39,471 bases of DNA from JANNVZ01 sp046155615 (lineage in GTDB: Bacteria > Bacteroidota > Bacteroidia > Flavobacteriales_D > Sanyastnellaceae), in contig JBJXFP010000174.1 in assembly GCA_046155615.1 (NCBI GenBank), forward strand, positions 1 through 39,471, given 5' to 3'. Of this stretch, positions 1 through 5,656 are shown one piece after another (within the stretch, counting starts at the first letter, position 1; each line of letters begins with the position of its first letter). The notes beneath the pieces were generated by a model, which worked only from the letters and a program-made list of their open reading frames with translations, had not been told where the DNA came from and did no database searches. The translations under genes and the position numbers were made by a program.

Positions 1-1
1 C

Positions 2-835
2 AGTACTTCGGATGAATTGAAGAAGCTCGGTTACAAAACACAGGTGAATGCGAGAGAAATCAACCTTTTTTACCTAAGCGAAGGCAACAGGCAGCGCATA
101 GTAAAAGCGAATGGAAAATGGAATGTCGTAGATGGCGCAAAGCAATGGACGGAAGATTCGCTGCTTGCAGAGCTTGAAGCAGCCCCTGAGCGCTTCAGCC
201 CGAATGTGTTGATGCGCCCCGCATACCAGGAGTTTGTGTTGCCAAACATAGCCTATGTGGGAGGCCCTGGCGAGATAGCCTACTGGCTGCAACTGAAGCA
301 AAACTTTGATCGCCTCGGTGTGCCCTACCCTATGCTGGTGCTGCGTGACAGCGCGATGCTAATAAGCACTCGGACACAAGAAAAACTGAAGAAACTCGGC
401 CTTGAGGCTACAGATATTTTCAACGAGAAGCATTTGCTGCAAAAGCAAATGCTGGCCGGTGAAGACCTCTCTCTTGCAACATACAAAGCGAAGCTGAGCA
501 GCATATACAGCGAGTTGAAGCAGCATGTGTCGAACACCGACAAAATGCTGGCCGCAGCAGCCGATGCCGAGGAAGCCAAAGCACTGGCAGGCATAGACAA
601 CATTGAGAAGAAGATGCTGAAAGCCGCCAAGGCCCGCGAAGAACAGAAGCTAAATCAATTAGACAAACTGACAGAAGAACTGCTGCCTGGCGGTGTCATG
701 AGCGAAAGACGCGATAACTATTTCCAATACCGCAGTGAGTTTGGCGAGGGGCTGACGGATGTGCTGCTGGAGGCTTTCGATCCTTTAGGAGCTGAATTGA
801 AATTAGTCTATCAGGACTTAAGTTTGTCCAAATAA
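2..835 (+). CDS. bshC: BshC, bacillithiol biosynthesis cysteine-adding enzyme (5'-truncated)
   Basis: The frame is open from base 2, so this is the C-terminal ~277 residues of a protein that begins before the window; the in-frame TTG at 17 is not a credible start. The stretch LRP-like 'LMRPAYQEFVLPNIAYVGG' followed by 'GEIAYWLQLK' is the signature of BshC, which is thought to add cysteine to glucosamine-malate in the last step of making the thiol bacillithiol in the cytoplasm. The rest shows the family's long helical coiled-coil segment (roughly residues 140-220 of the fragment) and the closing 'ERRDNYFQY' motif. The family usually runs to about 530 residues, so about half is missing. It converges on ruvX, and the two coding ends overlap by 25 bp. 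Confidence 0.93.
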   Translation, partial: STSDELKKLGYKTQVNAREINLFYLSEGNRQRIVKANGKWNVVDGAKQWTEDSLLAELEAAPERFSPNVLMRPAYQEFVLPNIAYVGGPGEIAYWLQLKQNFDRLGVPYPMLVLRDSAMLISTRTQEKLKKLGLEATDIFNEKHLLQKQMLAGEDLSLATYKAKLSSIYSELKQHVSNTDKMLAAAADAEEAKALAGIDNIEKKMLKAAKAREEQKLNQLDKLTEELLPGGVMSERRDNYFQYRSEFGEGLTDVLLEAFDPLGAELKLVYQDLSLSK

Positions 836-1233
836 GACTGTAGAATAAACGCAGCGCTCATCATATCAAGGTTCCCCTTCTTGGCCCTGTCTCTCTTCTT
901 CATGCCTAGCATTAGCTGCAACTCAGCGGCCATAATGCTCGTGCGCGCCTCGTTCACGCGTTCTATCACAATGGCAGGAAATTTCTTTTGCAACTGCTCC
1001 ACAAACTTTTGTTGCAGCCCAGTTATTTCAGAAGCAGAGCCATCGCGGTAGCGCGCCTCTCCCACCACCACTATCTCCGTTTTTTCTTTCTCAAATAGTT
1101 TTTCAAGAAAACCGAAAACCTCTTTTGTAGCCACCGTTTGCACGGGCCAGGCTATGATGCGCGCACTGTCAGTCATAGCAATGCCCGTACGAACCGTGCC
1201 GTAGTCGATACCAACAATTTTTGTGAGTGCCAT
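811..1233 (-). CDS. ruvX: RuvX/YqgF-family putative Holliday junction resolvase / pre-16S rRNA nuclease
   Basis: The protein starts MALTKIVGIDYG and carries the RNase H-fold features of YqgF: the first acidic residue in 'GIDYGTVRTGIA', the 'VVVGEARYRDGSAS' segment (usually VVGLP), 'ERVNEARTS' and the terminal 'KKGNLDMMSAAFILQSYL' with its acidic residue. YqgF proteins are assigned to processing of the 5' end of 16S rRNA and, by fold, to Holliday junction resolution. I chose the ATG at 1233 (140 residues) over the upstream ATG at 1281, because the upstream 16 residues do not resemble the family and the conserved core begins right after 1233. It diverges from dapD across a 120-bp region and overlaps the 3' end of bshC. 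Confidence 0.9.
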   Translation of the reverse strand: MALTKIVGIDYGTVRTGIAMTDSARIIAWPVQTVATKEVFGFLEKLFEKEKTEIVVVGEARYRDGSASEITGLQQKFVEQLQKKFPAIVIERVNEARTSIMAAELQLMLGMKKRDRAKKGNLDMMSAAFILQSYLDKLKS

Positions 1234-1273
1234 CTGCTGCGCAAGGTAAAGTTTGCAGTTGGTAACGGAAAAA

Positions 1274-1340
1274 GTTTGCAAACTGCATCTTTCGCTAATG
1301 GCTTAAGCATCACCTGAAACCTGCATTTTTGCAAACTGCA
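1274..1340. promoter_or_regulatory. Direct repeats in the ruvX-dapD divergent region
   Basis: The 13-mer TTTGCAAACTGCA occurs exactly at 1275-1287 and 1328-1340. The first copy lies within a perfect palindrome GTTTGCAAAC (1274-1283), and a related inverted piece GTTTGCAGTT lies at 1251-1260. Paired sites between two divergent genes suggest an operator, but no regulator is known to me for this motif. The second copy overlaps a candidate -7 box for dapD. Confidence 0.35.
1324..1331 (+). promoter_or_regulatory. Candidate -7 promoter box (CATTTTTG) for dapD
   Basis: CATTTTTG matches the Bacteroidota -7 consensus TAnnTTTG except at the first base and ends 22 bases before the dapD ATG. The same octamer sits upstream of the cupin and YdeI-like genes in this window. 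No clear -33 TTTG is seen. Confidence 0.35.
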
Positions 1341-1353
1341 ATTTCATAGAACA

Positions 1354-2172
1354 ATGACTGACTTACAAAGCACCATAGAACAGGCCTGGGCCAACCGCGA
1401 ACTGCTGCAACAAAAGGAGGTGCAGCAAGCCATCAACAGCGTAATAGATGCTCTGGACCGCGGCACCCTGCGTGTAGCCCAACCGCAGGAGAACGGCACC
1501 TGGCAAGTGAACGAATGGGTGAAAAAAGCAGTGGTGATGTACTTCCCCATCCGCAAGATGGAGGTGATAGAAGTAGGTCCGTTTGTATTTCATGATAAAA
1601 TGAAACTAAAAACCAACTATGCTGAGCTGGGAGTGCGTGTAGTGCCTCATGCCATTGCGCGCTATGGTGCATACTTAGCCAGTGGTGTCATCATGATGCC
1701 CAGCTACGTAAACATTGGCGCCTATGTGGACAGTGGCACCATGGTGGACACATGGGCCACTGTTGGCAGTTGTGCACAGATAGGCAAGAATGTTCACCTC
1801 AGCGGTGGCGTTGGTATAGGTGGTGTGCTGGAGCCATTGCAGGCCGCCCCAGTGTTAGTAGAAGACGGATGCTTTGTTGGCAGCCGCTGCATAGTGGTAG
1901 AGGGTGTGCATGTGAAGAAAGAAGCAGTACTGGGCGCCAACGTGGTGCTTACCAAAAGCACAAAAATTATAGACGTTACGCTAAGCCATCCTGTGACTTA
2001 CACAGGCGAAGTACCTGAGCGCAGCGTAGTGATTCCCGGTAGCTACACCAAGCAGTTTCCTGCGGGCGAATACCAGGTGCCGTGCGCCCTCATCATCGGC
2101 CAACGCAAGGCGAGCACCGACCTGAAAACCTCCCTCAACGATGCACTGCGCGAACACAGCGTAGCTGTGTAG
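1354..2172 (+). CDS. dapD: DapD, tetrahydrodipicolinate N-succinyltransferase
   Basis: This 272-residue protein has the usual DapD length and layout. It has an N-terminal helical domain, a central left-handed beta-helix made of hexapeptide repeats (approximately residues 105-205, with 'GVIMMPSYVNIGAYVDSGT' and 'VGSCAQIGKNVHLSGGVGIGG'), and a C-terminal strand region. It transfers succinyl from succinyl-CoA to tetrahydrodipicolinate in the lysine and meso-diaminopimelate pathway in the cytoplasm. The catalytic region 'EDGCFVGSRCIVVEGV' is intact. The start is ATG at 1354, with no Shine-Dalgarno, as expected in this phylum. It stands apart from the rest of the lysine pathway. Confidence 0.96.
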   Translation: MTDLQSTIEQAWANRELLQQKEVQQAINSVIDALDRGTLRVAQPQENGTWQVNEWVKKAVVMYFPIRKMEVIEVGPFVFHDKMKLKTNYAELGVRVVPHAIARYGAYLASGVIMMPSYVNIGAYVDSGTMVDTWATVGSCAQIGKNVHLSGGVGIGGVLEPLQAAPVLVEDGCFVGSRCIVVEGVHVKKEAVLGANVVLTKSTKIIDVTLSHPVTYTGEVPERSVVIPGSYTKQFPAGEYQVPCALIIGQRKASTDLKTSLNDALREHSVAV

Positions 2173-2268
2173 TTATGACATAATTGAAGTCAATATGAAA
2201 AGCGTCAGGCCAAGAGCCATCCATACAGGCATCAGAATTTTCCATTCTCCATTTTCAATTTTCAATTA

Positions 2269-3240
2269 ATCAAACAATTCCTCGTCATACAAACGGCCTT
2301 CATAGGCGATGTCATATTGGCAACAGCTGTGATTGAAAAGCTGCATCGCTTCTATCCCGATGCAGCCATTGATATGCTCGTACGAAAGGGAAATGAATCG
2401 CTGCTTGCCGGGCATCCATATCTGCGCAATGTTTTGGTATGGGATAAGAAGCAAAGCAAATACGCCAATCTCTTTTTGCTCATCAAGCGTGTGAGAAATG
2501 TGAAATATGATGCGGTGATTAATCTGCAACGCTTTGCAGCTTCAGGCTTTATTACTGCATTTTCGCAAGCAACGGAACGCATCGGCTTCGACAAGAATCC
2601 GCTTTCATTTCTGTTCGATAAAAAATTTCCACACATCATTGGCAGCAAACAACAACCGGGCGAACATGAAGTGCAGCGTTGCTTAAACCTTATTGAGCAC
2701 CTCACTGATACAACCTTTCAGATGCCTCAGCTTTATCCAACACCCGGTGATGAAGAAGTAGTGAGGCCATTCATCAATGAGCCATTCATCACCATCAGTC
2801 CTGCATCGGTGTGGTCCACCAAACAAACACCTACCGAAGTGTGGGTAGATTTTCTCAATCACCGCAATGCGATGCTGTGCTACCTGCTGGGTGCACCTGC
2901 GGATGTTCCATTGTGCAACGAGATAAAGGAAAAGTGCAGCGGCAAAGACATCACAGTGCTTGCAGGAAAGTTGACACTACTTCAAAGTGCTGCACTGATG
3001 AAGCACGCAGCAATGAACTATACCAACGACAGTGCACCACTCCATTTGTGTTCAGCCATGAATGCACCTGTCACCGCAGTGTTCTGCTCCACTATTCCTG
3101 AGTTTGGCTTCGGCCCGCTGAGCGACAACTCAAGAGTTATTGAAACGAGTGAACCGCTTGAATGCCGACCATGTGGATTGCATGGATATAAGCGATGCCC
3201 GCGTGGCCATTTCAAATGTGCGCAATTGATCATTCAGTAA
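2269..3240 (+). CDS. Glycosyltransferase family 9 (heptosyltransferase-like), non-canonical start
   Basis: The protein resembles ADP-heptose:LPS heptosyltransferases (GT-9), which add sugars to lipopolysaccharide core at the inner membrane. The N-terminal donor-loop motif reads 'FLVIQTAFIGDVILAT', and the C-terminal Rossmann half has 'ISPASVWSTKQTP', 'YTNDSAPLHLCSAMNAPV' and a Cys-rich tail 'CRPCGLHGYKRCP'. The N-terminal motif begins upstream of the first ordinary start codon in frame (TTG 2317), which would cut through the motif. From the stop at 2185-2187 to 2317 there is no in-frame ATG, GTG or TTG. ATC at 2269 stands exactly where homologues have Met, so I use it; ATT at 2251 is the alternative, as is a base error or mutation. 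It is followed after 10 bp by the GSCFA gene. Confidence 0.85.
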   Translation: MKQFLVIQTAFIGDVILATAVIEKLHRFYPDAAIDMLVRKGNESLLAGHPYLRNVLVWDKKQSKYANLFLLIKRVRNVKYDAVINLQRFAASGFITAFSQATERIGFDKNPLSFLFDKKFPHIIGSKQQPGEHEVQRCLNLIEHLTDTTFQMPQLYPTPGDEEVVRPFINEPFITISPASVWSTKQTPTEVWVDFLNHRNAMLCYLLGAPADVPLCNEIKEKCSGKDITVLAGKLTLLQSAALMKHAAMNYTNDSAPLHLCSAMNAPVTAVFCSTIPEFGFGPLSDNSRVIETSEPLECRPCGLHGYKRCPRGHFKCAQLIIQ

Positions 3241-3250
3241 ACCGAGTACC

Positions 3251-4183
3251 ATGTCATTCCGCACAGAGCTTCACTTCCCTCCTGCCCCATTCAGCATCAG
3301 CCATGCAGATAGCATCGTGATGCAAGGCTCATGCTTCGCGGAGAATATTGGTGCTTGGCTCAACAGATATCGCTTTCAGGCCAACATCAATTCGCATGGC
3401 ATTCTCTTCAACCCGGCTTCTATTACCAATGCGCTGAGTGATGCAATACAAGAGTGCAAATACACGCAAGACGATCTACTCAAAGTCAGTGAGAAGTTTG
3501 TGAGTTTAAACCATCATGGAAAATTCAGCGATGCAAATGATGATGATTGCCTGCTTCGCATAAATGATTCTATCAGCAACGCGCATAAGGATTTGAAGGC
3601 TGCCACTCTATTGGTAATCACATTTGGAAGTGCATGGGCGTGGCGGCATATAGAGAATGATATGATTGTTGCCAACTGCCACAAGATGCCGCAACAACAA
3701 TTCAGGAAAGAATTGATTTCATCATCATGGATCGTTAACGAATACGGCAATCTGATTCCGAAACTCAAAGGCTATAATCCCAAGCTGAAGATAATTTTCA
3801 CTGTAAGCCCTGTGCGTTACCTGCGCGATGGTTTGGTACAAAACAACCTTTCCAAAGCTCAACTGATAACTGCAGTGCATGAGTTGTGCAGCCAATTTCC
3901 GGATTGCTTCTATTTCCCTGCCTACGAGCTGGTGACAGATGACCTGCGCGACTACCGCTTTTTTAAAGAAGACATGCTGCACCCCACTGCACAGGCTATA
4001 GAATATGTGTGGAAGAAATTTTCAGCGTGGTGCATGGCCGAAACATCGCTCAGGAAGATGGAGGCAATGGAAAAGCACCTGCTGCAACTGGAGCACCGGC
4101 CTGCATCCGCGCAAGGTGGCAACCACTCAACAACGGCTGCCATAGAATCTTCTATCGCTTCCATACTTGCTGCCACTGATTGA
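3251..4183 (+). CDS. GSCFA-domain protein
   Basis: This 310-residue protein has the family-naming motif near its N-terminus ('VMQGSCFAENIG', residues ~24-35). Further along it has 'ITFGSAWAW', 'NCHKMP' and 'TVSPVRYLRDG', then 'ELVTDDLRDYRFFKEDMLHPT', which holds the D-x-x-H pair typical of SGNH/GDSL-like esterases. GSCFA proteins (PF08885) are common in Bacteroidota and Proteobacteria; their substrate is not established. Directly behind a GT-9 gene, a role in modifying a cell-surface glycan is a reasonable inference only. No signal peptide is seen. The C-terminal ~40 residues are low-complexity and poorly conserved in type. Confidence 0.88.
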   Translation: MSFRTELHFPPAPFSISHADSIVMQGSCFAENIGAWLNRYRFQANINSHGILFNPASITNALSDAIQECKYTQDDLLKVSEKFVSLNHHGKFSDANDDDCLLRINDSISNAHKDLKAATLLVITFGSAWAWRHIENDMIVANCHKMPQQQFRKELISSSWIVNEYGNLIPKLKGYNPKLKIIFTVSPVRYLRDGLVQNNLSKAQLITAVHELCSQFPDCFYFPAYELVTDDLRDYRFFKEDMLHPTAQAIEYVWKKFSAWCMAETSLRKMEAMEKHLLQLEHRPASAQGGNHSTTAAIESSIASILAATD

Positions 4184-4208
4184 CCTTGGCAAAAATTCCG
4201 GCATTCTG

Positions 4209-4229
4209 AAAAAAAATATTCTATAAAAA
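4209..4229. repeat. 21-nt A/T-rich repeat, copy 1
   Basis: Eight A residues followed by TATTCTATAAAAA. The same 21 bases recur exactly at 27524-27544. This copy lies 57 bp before the 182-aa gene; both copies are intergenic. Confidence 0.5.
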
Positions 4230-4286
4230 TGTAACCTCCGGAATCATACATCGGTTAAAACCCCTTGGTTAGAAAAATCCAAGCCG

Positions 4287-4835
4287 ATGAAAAAGCTCAC
4301 AACCATTACCCTATTTGTTCTTCTCAGTTCTTGGGCCGTTGCTCAGGTGCCGCAAGTCTTGTTCTATGGCTACATAGAGGAAGGCGTGTTCGAAAACCCT
4401 AACGACACCAAGAAAAAGAAGAAAGAAAAAACACCCGACAAGCTGAGAGGCGTGAAAGTATTTGTGTATGAAGGCGACAGCCTGATGCATACCGTAGCCG
4501 CCCGCGAAACAGGTTTTTATGCCGTGTTGCTCGATGCTGGCCGCAAGTACCGTGTCACTTTCGAAAAGGAAGGCTACTTCTGCAAATGTTTCGAATTAGA
4601 CTGCCGCGAGGTAGAATACCCGGACACCGATGCAGCCATGAAGTGCCTCACCGATGTGAGCCTGTTTAAGAAAGTAGAAGACGATGACCTGCTCTCGCTG
4701 TGCAAAATACCGTATGCCAAGTGCATATACAGCGAAGCCACAGGCGACATGGCGTGGGACCTGGAATACACCGAACGCGCCAAACAAAAATTTTACGAAT
4801 TAGCGGAGCCATACTACATGGCTCAAGGAAAATAA
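4287..4835 (+). CDS. Secreted hypothetical protein with carboxypeptidase-regulatory-like fold
   Basis: This 182-residue protein begins with a clear signal peptide (MKKLTTITLFVLLSSWAVAQ, cleavage after the AQ). After a lysine-rich linker (~residues 45-52) it has one beta-sandwich stretch, 'LRGVKVFVYEGDSLMHTV' to 'GRKYRVTFEKEGYF', of the type found in the carboxypeptidase-regulatory/CNA-B superfamily and common in Bacteroidota envelope proteins. Several cysteines follow (in KCFELDC and around SLCKIPYAKC). It probably sits in the periplasm or on the outer membrane; the function is unknown. It is a single-gene unit followed by a strong terminator. Confidence 0.8.
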   Translation: MKKLTTITLFVLLSSWAVAQVPQVLFYGYIEEGVFENPNDTKKKKKEKTPDKLRGVKVFVYEGDSLMHTVAARETGFYAVLLDAGRKYRVTFEKEGYFCKCFELDCREVEYPDTDAAMKCLTDVSLFKKVEDDDLLSLCKIPYAKCIYSEATGDMAWDLEYTERAKQKFYELAEPYYMAQGK

Positions 4836-4881
4836 AGACGAAAACCACCCTATCACCCGTTTGATGTAACACCTTGTATTT

Positions 4882-4915
4882 GAAAGCCCCGCCAATGGCG
4901 GGGCTTTCAGTTTTT
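4882..4915 (+). terminator. Intrinsic terminator
   Basis: A perfect 12-bp stem (GAAAGCCCCGCC at 4882-4893 with GGCGGGGCTTTC at 4897-4908), a 3-nt loop, then AG and five T. It ends the transcript of the secreted protein at 4287-4835. Confidence 0.95.
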
Positions 4916-4925
4916 ATCCCAAATT

Positions 4926-5089
4926 AATCAATAGAAGGCTCTGCAAGAGCCGCACTATTGATTTAGTTGGGGTAATCCCGATTTAGCAGTCTGTTTTCAT
5001 TGCTTGAAAAGCAATGAAATACAGATGCTTAATCGATTGCTCATTTCTAATGAGCAATTTGGGTTTATGCTTTTTTGCCGGCAAAGCAT
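4926..5089. repeat. Cluster of four successive, unrelated hairpins
   Basis: Within 164 bp there are four inverted repeats of different sequence. At 4926-4963 AATCAATAG pairs with CTATTGATT around an inner GGCTCT/AGAGCC stem. At 4991-5024 a 15-bp stem with one bulge surrounds a 3-nt loop. At 5036-5058 ATTGCTCATT pairs with AATGAGCAAT. At 5067-5089 ATGCTTT pairs with AAAGCAT around a GCCGGC core. None except perhaps the last is followed by a T-run, so they are not simple terminators. They fill the gap between a terminator and the cupin gene. Confidence 0.75.
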
Positions 5090-5094
5090 TTTTG
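5087..5094 (+). promoter_or_regulatory. Candidate -7 promoter box (CATTTTTG) for the cupin gene
   Basis: The same octamer as before dapD, ending 22 bases before the chosen cupin ATG at 5117. It begins inside the right arm of the last hairpin of the preceding cluster. Confidence 0.35.
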
Positions 5095-5116
5095 CATCAT
5101 CAAAAAAATCTACACC

Positions 5117-5548
5117 ATGCTGCGCACTTTCCACATCATTTGCACACTTATACTATCCATTGCAGCCGCCACTTTTTGCACTGCGCAGAAAACAGAGAAC
5201 CTGCCTGCACGCCAACCGGCAGAGGCCAAAGAGAATGTCACAGTGGAGCAACTGGCAACCGATAGCCTTTGTACAGCCTTTCAGATTTGGATTAGCACTG
5301 GTGTAATGCATCACTTCCACCAGTCGCATACCGAGTGCATCTATATACTGGAAGGCGAAGGGCAGATGACTCTTGCCGATAGCACCTTCACCGTGCGCGC
5401 AGGCGACTTTGTGATGGTGCCAAAAGGAACAGTGCATGCAGTAACTGCCACCACCACCATGAAGGTGCTGAGCATACAGTCGCCACAATGGGTGGCTGAC
5501 GACCGCAAGTTTGTGGAGCCATTCATTCGCAGGCCGCACAATGAGTGA
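5117..5548 (+). CDS. Secreted cupin-fold protein
   Basis: Starting at ATG 5117 gives 143 residues beginning MLRTFHIICTLILSIAAATF, a good signal peptide ending near CTAQ; the longer frame from 5075 would add 14 residues that spoil it. The mature part is one small cupin barrel: 'HHFHQSHTECIYILEGEGQM' holds the first metal-binding motif (two or three His and a Glu), and 'VPKGTVHAV' holds the His of the second motif. Single-domain cupins of this kind bind a metal and may be enzymes or sensors; no substrate can be read. It is probably periplasmic. It is a lone gene before uvrA. Confidence 0.85.
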   Translation: MLRTFHIICTLILSIAAATFCTAQKTENLPARQPAEAKENVTVEQLATDSLCTAFQIWISTGVMHHFHQSHTECIYILEGEGQMTLADSTFTVRAGDFVMVPKGTVHAVTATTTMKVLSIQSPQWVADDRKFVEPFIRRPHNE

Positions 5549-5656
5549 TGGCTGCAAAGTCACGGCAATATCTCAAATCAACAGAGATTTTCAACTGTTC
5601 ACAAAAACGAAATCTTACAACGCAGATTTCAATTCACTTTCGCCCTCCACATTTTT

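Noticed and set aside
5004..5306. 100-residue and 83-residue frames starting near 5004-5014
   Set aside because: They cross the hairpin cluster and then run out of frame through the signal-peptide region of the cupin gene; no motif supports them.
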